A stretch of DNA of 36,542 nt from Candidatus Hemicellulosilyticus sp. P3 (GTDB lineage: Bacteria; Bacteroidota; Bacteroidia; Bacteroidales; P3). The translations under genes and the position numbers were made by a program. This document shows, in pieces, positions 15,870 through 23,796 of the stretch. The number at the start of each line of letters is the position of its first letter. Position 1 is the stretch's first letter. Below the pieces are notes generated by a model. The model was not told the origin of the DNA and made no database searches. It saw only the letters and a program-made list of their open reading frames with translations. The stretch spans positions 1 through 36,542 of the forward strand of contig LPNH01000023.1 of assembly GCA_001543385.1 (NCBI GenBank). The letters are read 5' to 3'.

Positions 15870-16496
15870 TTAGCGATTGTCCACAATCTTTACTCCGGGA
15901 TAATCCTCAGGACGGAAGGTAACCTCGTCTTCGGTGACACCGAGGGCAACATTCTCAATGGTCATGGTGACGATGGACTTTTTCATCTGGAGGAAGGTGG
16001 GAAGACAGGTCTTTTTGGAGACCTTCAGGTCTATCTTCTTAGCGGCATCCTTGTCCTTGTTGGTGCTGAGTTTCTTGCAGACGAAGATCCACTCATCGGC
16101 GGTTTCGCCTTTGGAGATCACCTTGTAGCCTTCCGTAAGGTTCATGAAAGGAGCAAGGTCTCCATCCTTCTTTCCCTCTACGTGCTTTGCACTCACCGTC
16201 ACTTCGGCCTTTGCCGGATCGTATGCCCACTTGGTCGTGGCATCTGTCCAGTCAATTTCGCTGCCGCTGTTACCGGCAATCTGGATCTTGGTTTTCTCGC
16301 CTCGCACCAAGATATGTGTCGTAGCCGATCCTACGATGGCCATCTTCATGGTCATGTCCATGGCATAGCCTTCCGCATCGGCGCAAAGAAGTTGTTCCTG
16401 CATTTTTGCCACAACCTCTTCCGGGGTCTGGGCATAAAGAGCCGCACTGCTCATAAGAACAGCGGCGAGAGTAAAGAGTAAATGTTTGATTTTCAT
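15870..16496 (-). CDS. LolA-like periplasmic protein
   Basis: The protein has 208 residues with a signal peptide (MKIKHLLFTLAAVLMSSAALYAQ). The mature part resembles Bacteroidota LolA-like outer-membrane lipoprotein-sorting proteins: an initial TPEEVVAKMQ helix, repeated beta strands with I-x-W-x-D and W-A-Y-D-P segments, and a late PTFLQMKK strand. LolA folds carry lipoproteins across the periplasm, but many Bacteroidota paralogues have no known cargo and this may be one. It is nine bases downstream of a lipoprotein gene and ten bases upstream of the PreA-like gene, within the same tight leftward run. Confidence 0.7.
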   Translation of the reverse strand: MKIKHLLFTLAAVLMSSAALYAQTPEEVVAKMQEQLLCADAEGYAMDMTMKMAIVGSATTHILVRGEKTKIQIAGNSGSEIDWTDATTKWAYDPAKAEVTVSAKHVEGKKDGDLAPFMNLTEGYKVISKGETADEWIFVCKKLSTNKDKDAAKKIDLKVSKKTCLPTFLQMKKSIVTMTIENVALGVTEDEVTFRPEDYPGVKIVDNR

Positions 16497-16505
16497 ATAG
16501 TTGTT

Positions 16506-17084
16506 TTATAAAAACTTCACGGCATCCCAGCCGTAGTCCTGATACATGGTGGCCTCAATATTGTGGTGTTTGACATAGCTGGCGACAGCGGCTGCGCGAA
16601 CCTTTTCGCGGGCTTTCTCATCGGAATAGACCTTCTGCCAACCGTCATATTTGTCGCCGAAGATGCGTTTGGCGGAAGGAATGAAACGGGAACCGTCTTC
16701 AACCTCGTCAAAAGCCGTAACGATAAAGTCTGCTTCCGATTGCCGTAGGTGCATCTGCCCCGGATAATGCCCGCCGGAAACGCATTTGAGCGTGTCGCCG
16801 GCAAGATAGTATTTTAACACCCAGTAATCACCCTTCACCTTGATATCCTCCTTGCTGCTGTCATCTACGTCAATGATGGTGTAGAAGGGAATGCAAATGT
16901 CACCGTCGGCATAATGCTGCCCGATTTCGTCTGCGAGATATTTCTCTATGGCGTCGAGATAGGTTTTGCCTGCATCGGCCTTGTCCGAGGTTCTGCCTTC
17001 TCTGTTACGGCAGCCGGTGATGGCACATGCGCCGCAAATGATGGCAAGGATAGCGACGAGCATCCAAAGTCTTTTCTGTTTCAT
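16506..17084 (-). CDS. Lipoprotein of unknown function with shared signal-peptide cassette
   Basis: The protein has 192 residues. It begins MKQKRLWMLVAILAI and has a lipobox ending at Cys25 (AITGC), so it should be lipid-anchored. The mature domain is charged and mixed alpha/beta, with no motif I recognise. Its first 56 bases are identical to those of the VanX-like gene at 23793 and nearly identical to those of the DUF3089 gene at 26509, although the mature proteins are unrelated. The start abuts the upstream kinase stop with no gap. Confidence 0.8.
   Translation of the reverse strand: MKQKRLWMLVAILAIICGACAITGCRNREGRTSDKADAGKTYLDAIEKYLADEIGQHYADGDICIPFYTIIDVDDSSKEDIKVKGDYWVLKYYLAGDTLKCVSGGHYPGQMHLRQSEADFIVTAFDEVEDGSRFIPSAKRIFGDKYDGWQKVYSDEKAREKVRAAAVASYVKHHNIEATMYQDYGWDAVKFL
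17029..17084 (-). repeat. 56-base signal-peptide repeat, copy A
   Basis: This segment is identical base for base to 23738-23793 and has five differences from 26454-26509. It encodes the first 18-19 residues of a lipoprotein signal peptide. Homology stops at the lipobox on one side and at the ATG on the other. Confidence 0.9.
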
Positions 17085-17936
17085 TTATTTAAAATACTGT
17101 TTTACAATCTTTTTCAAAGTTACTTTGAGAAATATCTTTTCCAGAAAACTTGGCGGAGTAAAGCAGTTCCTGAGGACAATGTCCAGACAGGCGAACTTGC
17201 CGGCCGTAGCATCGAAGGCAGAATGATCTTCACCCCCGGTGTAAGCTTTGGCAAAGGCATCCCAGAAGTGGCGGAGCTGGTCTTCGTCCATGTGGAAGAT
17301 ATCCTGCGTCCGTTTCATCTTAGAGTACACGTTACAGACCAGGAACAGATGGCCGATGTCAAACATGGGGTCGCCGTAGCCGAAGCGGTCCAGGTCTATC
17401 CAATAGCAGTTCCCGCCTGCAGTAATGATGTTCCCGGGCTGGAAATCCCCGTGGACGCAGTGCCCGTCCTCCGGAATGCTAACGGCATAATCAAGTAGCT
17501 TGTCACGTATTTCTCCGTTAACGAACTTACTCTCGCAGAGTACGGTCAGGAGCTGCTGCTTCCTGCTTGGAAAGAAAGCCGTGTCGCACGGAGTTGAGAA
17601 CATCTTCTTTCCTTCCGTTGAGAGGAGAACGGCCATTTCTTCCAAACGCTCCGGAGAGTCGTGACAAATGCGCGAGAGGGACTTCTTTCCCTTGATTACC
17701 TGAGACAGCGTGGCATAGGCATTCCCCACACGCACAATTTCGTACATGGCAGGCGCAGAAAGGCCCAACGTCTCTACGGCTTTGGATACTTCATATTCCT
17801 TTGTCACACTTTCCTTCGTGCTCAAGGCAGGCTTGCTCACCTTCAGGATAACATCCGGATCGGCAGGATTCACGTAGGTTTTCCCGTTGCCGCCCTCTCC
17901 AACCTGTTTCCAGGAACTTAAATCTATGGTTCGCAT
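17085..17936 (-). CDS. Aminoglycoside-phosphotransferase-like kinase (paralogue 1)
   Basis: The protein has 283 residues of the APH/choline-kinase fold. A glycine-rich loop (GEGGNGKTY, residues 13-21) is followed by a lysine in VILKVSK. The Brenner motif is H162-G-D164-F-Q-P-G-N169, and the metal-binding aspartate is D181 in WIDLDRFGYGDP. It resembles the Bacteroidota/Fibrobacter phosphotransferase family described as TIGR02172, whose substrate is unknown. Resistance to an aminoglycoside is possible but not implied. Two more family members lie at 18774-19625 and 20857-21762, sharing the late motif F-H-M/L-x(6)-W/F-x-A-F. It starts one base after the tyrosine phosphatase stop. Confidence 0.85.
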   Translation of the reverse strand: MRTIDLSSWKQVGEGGNGKTYVNPADPDVILKVSKPALSTKESVTKEYEVSKAVETLGLSAPAMYEIVRVGNAYATLSQVIKGKKSLSRICHDSPERLEEMAVLLSTEGKKMFSTPCDTAFFPSRKQQLLTVLCESKFVNGEIRDKLLDYAVSIPEDGHCVHGDFQPGNIITAGGNCYWIDLDRFGYGDPMFDIGHLFLVCNVYSKMKRTQDIFHMDEDQLRHFWDAFAKAYTGGEDHSAFDATAGKFACLDIVLRNCFTPPSFLEKIFLKVTLKKIVKQYFK

Positions 17937-17937
17937 C

Positions 17938-18777
17938 TCATTTCAAATATTTATCTTTCAACGCATTTTGCTCTTCTTCAGAGAAACCCAGCTGCGCGGT
18001 AATGTACTGCCGGAGGCCGCCGTAGCGCCGGTCAATCAGGTCCAGTGCTGCCTCAAAATTCTCACGGCTCACGCCCACCATGGCGCGGATGAAGGAGACT
18101 TCGGCCTCGCCGCCGCCATTTTCCCTGACCTTGGCCGAAAGCGCCTCTACGTAAGGGGCATAGCTTTCATTGGACAAGTCAAAGTCCGCTACAATCACTT
18201 CCCGGGATGCGCCGAGGGCCCCCAGCACAAAGGCCGATGCCCAGCCGGCACGGTCCTTCCCCTGCGAGCAGTGCCAGAGGGATGCGCCCCCAGAAGCGAG
18301 TACGCCGCGAAGGAAATCCCCGTAATAGCGCTGGGAAAGGCGATCCGACACGATGGCAGGATAAAGCTTCTTGACAAGCTCCTGGGCCTGTGGCAGCGCG
18401 GCGTAGTTTACAAGCGCTGCGGCAAAATCCTTCGATGACACCTGCGAAGAGTCGGCACGGCCCTGCGAGAAGCCGTCGATGAAGGCTTGAGGCAAGGTGG
18501 AAAGACGGGTGTAGGTCACGCCCTCGATGATGTGGTCCGGGTCGGCTGCTGCTTCGGCATCAAAGCGGAAGTCGAATACGTCGGAGAGTTGGTATTTGCC
18601 TGTCAGGAGGTCCACGTCGGCATCGGTAGCCCTGGAGAGGTTGCCGCTCCGGATGAGTTTGCCGCCTTGCACCTTTCTTCCGTCCTCCATCACAAGGCCT
18701 CCCATATCGCGGGCATTTTCAATGCCTTCGAAGGGAATGACACGACTCTCGGGTGTATGGGTGCAGGACAGAATCAT
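17938..18777 (-). CDS. Tyrosine phosphatase family protein
   Basis: The protein has 279 residues. The phosphatase P-loop H169-C170-S-Q-G-K-D-R176-A-G fits C-x5-R with the following aspartate typical of the Y_phosphatase3 family, which includes bacterial protein-tyrosine and phosphoinositide phosphatases. The N-terminal N-A-R-D-M-G-G and L-I-R-S-G-N-L motifs are also typical. The start MILSCTH could include a short lipobox-like cysteine but lacks a proper hydrophobic core, so it is probably cytoplasmic. It sits between two APH-like kinases, overlapping the upstream one by four bases (ATGA), which invites the idea of an opposing phosphorylation cycle. Confidence 0.85.
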   Translation of the reverse strand: MILSCTHTPESRVIPFEGIENARDMGGLVMEDGRKVQGGKLIRSGNLSRATDADVDLLTGKYQLSDVFDFRFDAEAAADPDHIIEGVTYTRLSTLPQAFIDGFSQGRADSSQVSSKDFAAALVNYAALPQAQELVKKLYPAIVSDRLSQRYYGDFLRGVLASGGASLWHCSQGKDRAGWASAFVLGALGASREVIVADFDLSNESYAPYVEALSAKVRENGGGEAEVSFIRAMVGVSRENFEAALDLIDRRYGGLRQYITAQLGFSEEEQNALKDKYLK

Positions 18778-19625
18778 GGCAAGTAATTGTCAATCAGCCT
18801 GAACATGCCTTCCGACAAGGGGGCTTTTCCGTCCCCGAGCTTCGTTACCAGGAATGTGATTTTGGTGGCGATGAAAGGATAGAGCTTCCGTACATGGGCC
18901 TTCAGTTCCTCCTCCGACTCCGTTTCCCAATAGGCCTTGGCAAAGGCTGTCCAGTGGGCCCGGAGGGTGGGGATGTCCAGGTGGAAGATGTTGTCGGCCC
19001 GCTCCGGCGACATGAAGTTGGTGGCATAATACATCATGGAAAGGTCCCATTCGGGTACGCCGTAGGCAAAATCGCCCACGTCAATCCAGAGGTCTCGTTT
19101 GCCGTCGGTGATGATATTGCCGATATGGAGGTCTCCGTGGAGGCAGGTAGGGACGGAAGGGACCGCCTCAAGGAAACGGCGGAAGCGCTGCTTGTAGGCT
19201 TCGGGAAGATGTTCGCTGCGCTCTATCCAGTAGAGCACCAACTCTTTCATGTCCGGAAGACGGGATGTATCGGCCGGAGTCTTATGAATCTGCCGGGCCA
19301 GGTGGGCGAAGCGCTCCGACAGCGGCACCAGCTGCTCCGGTTCCTCGGAAATGATGCGGGTGAAAGAACGCTTGTTCGGAATCAGCTCATATTCTGCGCC
19401 GAAACGCGTTCCGTCCGTGATAAGACGGATGGGCTTAGGCGTGGGAAGGCCCGAATCATAGACCACCCGGTTAATCCGGAACTCGCGTGCGGCAGTATCG
19501 GCCGCAAAGCCGGGCATGAAGAGCTTGGCCAGCGTTTTGCCGTCCTTATGGTTGTAGGTAAGGGCCGTTCCGCCCTCACCGGTCTGGAAGTAGTCTTCCG
19601 GGTTTATCATTTGTACTTCGTCCAT
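18774..19625 (-). CDS. Aminoglycoside-phosphotransferase-like kinase (paralogue 2)
   Basis: The protein has 283 residues from the ATG at 19625, seven bases after the aminotransferase stop. The open frame continues further upstream but only through that gene. Motifs are a glycine-rich loop GEGGTALTY (16-24), K34 in TLAKLF, Brenner motif H163-G-D165-L-H-I-G-N170, and D182 in WIDVGDFAYG. The substrate is unknown. It belongs to the same family as the kinases at 17085-17936 and 20857-21762, yet they are well diverged, pointing to old paralogues rather than a recent duplication. Confidence 0.85.
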   Translation of the reverse strand: MDEVQMINPEDYFQTGEGGTALTYNHKDGKTLAKLFMPGFAADTAAREFRINRVVYDSGLPTPKPIRLITDGTRFGAEYELIPNKRSFTRIISEEPEQLVPLSERFAHLARQIHKTPADTSRLPDMKELVLYWIERSEHLPEAYKQRFRRFLEAVPSVPTCLHGDLHIGNIITDGKRDLWIDVGDFAYGVPEWDLSMMYYATNFMSPERADNIFHLDIPTLRAHWTAFAKAYWETESEEELKAHVRKLYPFIATKITFLVTKLGDGKAPLSEGMFRLIDNYLP

Positions 19626-19632
19626 ATTGCTT

Positions 19633-20778
19633 TCAAAAGTTTTCCATGAAGTGCCGTATTCTTCGCGCTCCTTCCTGAATGACATCATCTTCAACCGTAA
19701 ATGCAAGCCTGACATAAGCGTCAAAGGCGTCGCCAAAAGACAGACCCGGAGTAATGGCGACATGTTCCTTCTCCAGCAACGAAAAACAGAAGGTGCGGGA
19801 ATCCATCCCTGTTGCCGATATGTCTGCAAACAGATAGAAAGTAGCCTCGGGTGTACCGTATCGGATGCCAGGAATCCCTTCAATGGAATCGACAAGCACT
19901 TTTCTTCTGGCAAGGAATGTATGCCGTATGGGGGCGGCATACTTGTCGACGTGGGTCATGGCCTCAAGGGCGGCCCATTGAGAGACAGAACTCACGCATA
20001 CGGCTACATTCTCCTGCATCTTGACCAGCCTCTTGATGAAATGAGCTTCGCCTATGACGTAACCCACCCGCCAACCGGTCATGCAGAATGCTTTTGAAAA
20101 AGAATTGAATATGACGAGTTTTTCCGAGGGGAAGAACTTTGATATGGAATGAAAAGGCTTGTCATAGACCAGCGCGGAATACACTTCATCCGAGAAAACA
20201 TACAGTCCATTTTCCTGAGCGAACAAGGCAATATCTCTCAGCAGCTCAAGTGGATATACAGTGCCTGTAGGATTGTTCGGAGAATTGACAACGATGATCT
20301 TGGTCCTGTCTGTTACGAGAGTCCGCAGATAGTCCATATCCGGAAGAAAACCTTCTGTGTATCGGTCGGCTATCACAGGCTTTGCCCCGCACAGGAGCAC
20401 GTTGTTCGGGCACTGCGCCCAACTGGGGCCGATGATAATGACCTCATCTCCAGGATTCAGGAGCATCCTGAAGGCCAGATGTATAGCCTCCGTAGCACCG
20501 ACGGTGATCGCCACGTTATCGGGACGAATTTCAATCCCGGCCTTATGTGACTCGTAGGCCGCTACTGCTTCCCTGAGTTGCGGTATGCCGGCGCTTGCCG
20601 TATATCTGGTGCGATGCTCACGGATACACTTGTAAGCGGCTTGGCAGATTCCTTCAGGAGTCGGGACATCCGGGTCGCCAAGCGTAAAATTGATTACATC
20701 TTCATACTTTTGTGCAAGTGACATCAGCTTCCGGCCCAATGTGCCACGTATACTCCATGATAAATCGGAAAGAATCAT
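19633..20778 (-). CDS. Class I/II PLP-dependent aminotransferase
   Basis: The protein has 381 residues, the usual length for fold-type I aspartate/aromatic aminotransferases. The PLP lysine is K229 in SFSKAFCMTGWRVGY. Other family marks are the NSPNNPTG loop (165-172), the Asp-Glu pair in FSDEVYSALVYD that contacts the pyridine ring, and a late arginine in VRLAFT that would bind the alpha-carboxylate. It lacks a signal peptide. A 78-base gap separates it from the kinase upstream, the widest in this part of the cluster, so it may have its own promoter. The amino-acid substrate cannot be assigned; nothing ties it to the distant NRPS operon. Confidence 0.9.
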   Translation of the reverse strand: MILSDLSWSIRGTLGRKLMSLAQKYEDVINFTLGDPDVPTPEGICQAAYKCIREHRTRYTASAGIPQLREAVAAYESHKAGIEIRPDNVAITVGATEAIHLAFRMLLNPGDEVIIIGPSWAQCPNNVLLCGAKPVIADRYTEGFLPDMDYLRTLVTDRTKIIVVNSPNNPTGTVYPLELLRDIALFAQENGLYVFSDEVYSALVYDKPFHSISKFFPSEKLVIFNSFSKAFCMTGWRVGYVIGEAHFIKRLVKMQENVAVCVSSVSQWAALEAMTHVDKYAAPIRHTFLARRKVLVDSIEGIPGIRYGTPEATFYLFADISATGMDSRTFCFSLLEKEHVAITPGLSFGDAFDAYVRLAFTVEDDVIQEGARRIRHFMENF

Positions 20779-20856
20779 ATCTTCAAATCTGTTTCATATT
20801 TTTAATAAGTAAATCCCAGTTCGTCCAAATAGACCGTCTGGCTTCATAGGCTAAAT

Positions 20857-21762
20857 TTATTTCAACACAGAAACAAGCGCAGCGCGGAATTCGGGCATGG
20901 GCTTTTTGAGGCCGGCGTAAGGGGCGATTTCTTCCTCTATGTCTTTCAATGGACGGTCGGAGCCGAAATAGACCGGCGCGAAGGCTTCCCAGAACCTGAT
21001 GGCCAGGGCCTTGGACATGTGGAAGGTCTCCTGGATGAATTCCTCCCTGTCCAGGACGGTGCAGAGATAGACCATGCCAACGTCAAAGAGGTGATTCCCG
21101 TAGCAGAAGTCCCCGAGGTCGATGAAATAGCGCTTGTTCCCGGCGAAGATGGCATTGCTGTACTGGAGATCGCCATGAATGGCGGTGTCTTCGTCAGGAG
21201 TATCGGCAATGAAGCGCCCCAGCTTGTCCTTTTCGGCCGATGAAAAGAAGGGATTTTCTTCCAGAAGCCTGTAATAACGGTCCTTTACGTTTTCAAACTG
21301 GGCGGTATCTACATGGGTATCATGCAGTTGCAGGCACATCTGCGCAAATTCTGCGGCATACTGCGCCACCTTTTCCGGCTCGTCGGCCGTAGCGCGGGAA
21401 TAGGATTTCTTGCCGAGGATGCGTTTGAAGCGGATGCCGTAACGGCCATCCTCAGTTACTACGTACTCTCCAGGTTCTGGTGTGGGAATACCCAGGTCAT
21501 AGACCTTCCGGGCCAGCTTCATCTCGTCCAGGGGCTGTTGGATTTTACCAGGGAAATAGAGCTTGAGCATCACCGAGGGGTCGGTTTTGTGGTCGTAGCT
21601 CTCTCCGTTGAATCCGCCGCCGGAGAGGATGTAATCGTCAAGACTTATTCTGATGGCTTTCACGATGACGGCTCCGAAGGGCCCGCCCCCGCGCTCCACG
21701 CTTTCATTGGACAGTCGGATGGCCTCGCGCATAAATTGATTGTCTTGTTCTGTGATGTTCAT
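20857..21762 (-). CDS. Chimeric protein: nucleoside deaminase N-terminus fused to APH-like kinase (paralogue 3)
   Basis: The protein has 301 residues from the ATG at 21762. Residues 1-35 (MNITEQDNQFMREAIRLSNE, then ERGGGPFGAVIVK) match the start of guanine/cytidine-type nucleoside deaminases. The zinc-binding HAE and PCxxC motifs are absent, so no deaminase function remains. From residue 38 (RISLDDYILSGGG) it is a complete APH-like kinase: G-rich loop 47-51, K67, H196-G-D198-L-Q-Y-S-N203 and D215 in FIDLGDF. The kinase part has no start codon of its own near the junction, so it must be translated from the deaminase start. The broken vanX copy upstream ends in an ATGA overlap with this start. 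Confidence 0.82.
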   Translation of the reverse strand: MNITEQDNQFMREAIRLSNESVERGGGPFGAVIVKAIRISLDDYILSGGGFNGESYDHKTDPSVMLKLYFPGKIQQPLDEMKLARKVYDLGIPTPEPGEYVVTEDGRYGIRFKRILGKKSYSRATADEPEKVAQYAAEFAQMCLQLHDTHVDTAQFENVKDRYYRLLEENPFFSSAEKDKLGRFIADTPDEDTAIHGDLQYSNAIFAGNKRYFIDLGDFCYGNHLFDVGMVYLCTVLDREEFIQETFHMSKALAIRFWEAFAPVYFGSDRPLKDIEEEIAPYAGLKKPMPEFRAALVSVLK

Positions 21763-21880
21763 TTCGCTAACTGCTTTACAGGGAAGGTGAAATAGGTGTC
21801 CGGGAAGGGCTCGTCCCGCAGGGTGAAGTGCCATCATTCGCTGTCAAGGGGCTTGAAGCCATGGTCCGGCATCGCGTTCT
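21759..21880 (-). pseudogene. Broken copy of the VanX-like gene 3' end
   Basis: Bases 21775-21880 match the last about 105 bases of the dipeptidase gene (23021-23125) at roughly nine in ten positions. Translated, it reads HGFKPLDSE, a stop, then WHFTLRDEPFPD. The stop is a TGA (21834-21836) in place of the first Trp of the catalytic EWWHF motif. The frame then runs seven residues past the usual end and stops overlapping the start of the chimeric kinase. No upstream part of the gene is left. Confidence 0.85.
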
Positions 21881-21901
21881 ACTATCGTTGACTGTCATCT
21901 T

Positions 21902-23008
21902 TTACAAGGGTTTCTTCCCGGCGAGCGTCAGGCGCCTTGAGAGGCTGGTTTTGGGAGAGGTAATCTCGGATGTTTTTACGGTCTGCTGTTCTCCATCGAT
22001 GTCGAAGCTGAGGGTTGCACCGTCGCTGCGCACTTCCATGGTAACAGGGGCGCCCATGACCATCGGGAGGTTTATGTCGCCATGTCCGGCCGGGAAGCCG
22101 CAGAGGACGGGGATGTTATACCGGAGCAGATATTCCCGGAGCATCTGTTCGCAGTTTTCAAAGGTGAACTCCGTACCGCAGTCCGTGAATTCGCCCAGAA
22201 TAACGCCCTTGCAGCGGTCCAGGACACCGTTCATCTGAAGGATATTGAACTGTCGGTCGATGTTGTGCATGGATTCCTCCACCTCTTCGATGAAAAGGAT
22301 GATATCCTTGCCGAGGGTGGCATCGGCCTGCGTGCCCAGGTTGGGGGCGAAGGTGCAGATATTGCCGCCCACCAGGATGCCGCTGGCTTTGCCGGTGATG
22401 TTCTGCGGATGGGCCGGGATTTCGTACCTGGGGATCTTCCCGAGGAGGATGTCCCGCATCAGGGTGCTGGTCTTGTCTGTGCCTCCGGAAGCCAGGAAGG
22501 AGCTCATGGTTCCGTGGATGCTCATGACACCGGCACGGGTCCACAGACCGTGGAGGGTGGTGATATCACTGAACCCGACCATCCATTTGGGATGGGAGGA
22601 CAGTTCCGGAAGCTGTATCTGGTCAATGAGCTGGATGGTTCCATACCCGCCTCTGTTGCAGAGGATGGCCTTGATGGAAGGGTCCTCCAACGCCCACCGG
22701 ATGTCGCTGACCCTTTCGGCGACGGTGCCTGCATAGCGGCCGTCGACGACCTTGCCCACATGGGGACCGATGACAGGCTCGAGCCCCCATCCGCGCAGGA
22801 CATCGACGGTTTTCTCGACGTTCTCCATCGGCGTGAAGTAGGACGGGGAAATCAGTGCCACTTTGTCTCCGGCTTTCAGATAGCCGGGTTGGACGCATTT
22901 CAGCTCGACTGTCTTTTCCGAGGTTGGAACAGGGTCGTCCTTCTTGCAGGAGGTAAGGCCCGCAGTGCAGGCTGCGGCTATCATAAATATGGGAAGAATA
23001 CGGTTCAT
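21902..23008 (-). CDS. LD-carboxypeptidase lipoprotein (peptidase S66 family)
   Basis: The protein has 368 residues. A lipoprotein signal (lipobox LTSC, Cys21) is followed by K-K-D-D, resembling the Bacteroidota surface-export signal. The S66 catalytic triad is visible: S147 in MVGFSDIT, a glutamate in FIEEVEES (near 241-242), and H309 in GFPAGHGD. Family members (LdcA, MccF) cut an L-to-D amide bond, classically removing the terminal D-Ala of muropeptide tetrapeptides. A lipid-anchored form with the VanX-like dipeptidase eight bases upstream suggests the pair handles peptidoglycan peptides outside the cytoplasm. The gene is bracketed by direct repeats of the vanX 3' end. Confidence 0.88.
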   Translation of the reverse strand: MNRILPIFMIAAACTAGLTSCKKDDPVPTSEKTVELKCVQPGYLKAGDKVALISPSYFTPMENVEKTVDVLRGWGLEPVIGPHVGKVVDGRYAGTVAERVSDIRWALEDPSIKAILCNRGGYGTIQLIDQIQLPELSSHPKWMVGFSDITTLHGLWTRAGVMSIHGTMSSFLASGGTDKTSTLMRDILLGKIPRYEIPAHPQNITGKASGILVGGNICTFAPNLGTQADATLGKDIILFIEEVEESMHNIDRQFNILQMNGVLDRCKGVILGEFTDCGTEFTFENCEQMLREYLLRYNIPVLCGFPAGHGDINLPMVMGAPVTMEVRSDGATLSFDIDGEQQTVKTSEITSPKTSLSRRLTLAGKKPL

Positions 23009-23016
23009 TTATGCTA

Positions 23017-23793
23017 TTATTTTACAGGGAAGGTGAAGTAAGTGTCCGGGAAGGGTTCGTCGCGAAGGGTGAAGTGCCACCATTCGCTGTCGAGGGGCTT
23101 GAAGCCGTGGTCCAGCATCGCCTTCCGGAGAATCATGCGGTTCTTGAACTGCTGCTGGGTGATGCTGCGACCTACAGGGCTGGCACTGTTGTTCCCGGTG
23201 TATTCGCCAGTTTCGGGATTGCCGCAGAAATCCGGATGGCTTTCGGGGCCGAACCAGTCGAAGGTGCCGCCCATGTCCACTTCCTTCTCCGTAGTCATGT
23301 CAAAGAGCGTCAGGTCCACGGTGGAGCCGCGGGTATGGCCGCTCTTTTCCATGATGTACTCCTGCTCAAAGAGCACGCTCTTGTCAAGGTCCGGATAGAA
23401 GTAGGTCTTCATCATGGTGTCGCTGAGGTCGGCCGCCCAGCGCACGAAGTGATCCACGCCCTTTTGGGGACGGTAGGCATCGTAAATCTTGAGGCGGAAG
23501 CCCTGCGCCATCACGGCGTCGCTCACGGCCTTCAGTGCCTCGGCCGCCTTTTTCGTCAGCAGTGCCGTAGGCTCTTCATAGCCGTCGATGCGTGCTCCTA
23601 CGAAGTTGTAGGTTCCGTAGTAGCGGATTTCCATTATCACATCCGGCACCACGTCCGTTATGGTCACAAACGCGCTGCTGTCCTCTGTAGGCAAAACCAC
23701 AGGGTCTTCCTTATGGCCGCAGCATGTAAGTACTCCTGCGCCGCAAATGATGGCAAGGATAGCGACGAGCATCCAAAGTCTTTTCTGTTTCAT
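23017..23793 (-). CDS. VanX-like D-alanyl-D-alanine dipeptidase (M15), lipoprotein
   Basis: The protein has 258 residues. Zinc ligands and catalytic residues match the M15D family: H153 and D160 in SGHTRGSTVDL, H240 and E237 in DSEWWHF, and R108 in DAYRP. VanX cleaves D-Ala-D-Ala. In non-resistant bacteria such enzymes scavenge cell-wall dipeptides. Here a signal peptide (MKQKRLWMLVAILAI, cysteines at 24-25) indicates export and probable lipidation, unlike cytoplasmic VanX of the vancomycin cluster. No vanH or vanA is nearby, so glycopeptide resistance is not suggested. It lies between the LD-carboxypeptidase (8 bases) and a secreted protein gene (3 bases). Confidence 0.9.
   Translation of the reverse strand: MKQKRLWMLVAILAIICGAGVLTCCGHKEDPVVLPTEDSSAFVTITDVVPDVIMEIRYYGTYNFVGARIDGYEEPTALLTKKAAEALKAVSDAVMAQGFRLKIYDAYRPQKGVDHFVRWAADLSDTMMKTYFYPDLDKSVLFEQEYIMEKSGHTRGSTVDLTLFDMTTEKEVDMGGTFDWFGPESHPDFCGNPETGEYTGNNSASPVGRSITQQQFKNRMILRKAMLDHGFKPLDSEWWHFTLRDEPFPDTYFTFPVK
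23738..23793 (-). repeat. 56-base signal-peptide repeat, copy B
   Basis: This copy is identical to 17029-17084. Here it begins the VanX-like gene. Confidence 0.9.
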
Positions 23794-23796
23794 TGG

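Noticed and set aside
17085..17936. Aminoglycoside resistance gene call
   Set aside because: The fold and HGD motif are shared with many kinases of other small molecules; nothing in the sequence points to antibiotic specificity.
18774..19940. 388-residue version of kinase paralogue 2
   Set aside because: The first 105 codons lie inside the aminotransferase gene in another frame. The kinase family begins at the ATG at 19625.
21762..21837. 25-residue extension of the chimeric kinase
   Set aside because: These codons are an out-of-frame reading of the vanX remnant; the deaminase homology starts at the ATG at 21762.
23017..23793. Vancomycin-resistance cluster
   Set aside because: The VanX-like protein is exported and there is no vanH, vanA/B ligase or vanRS nearby.
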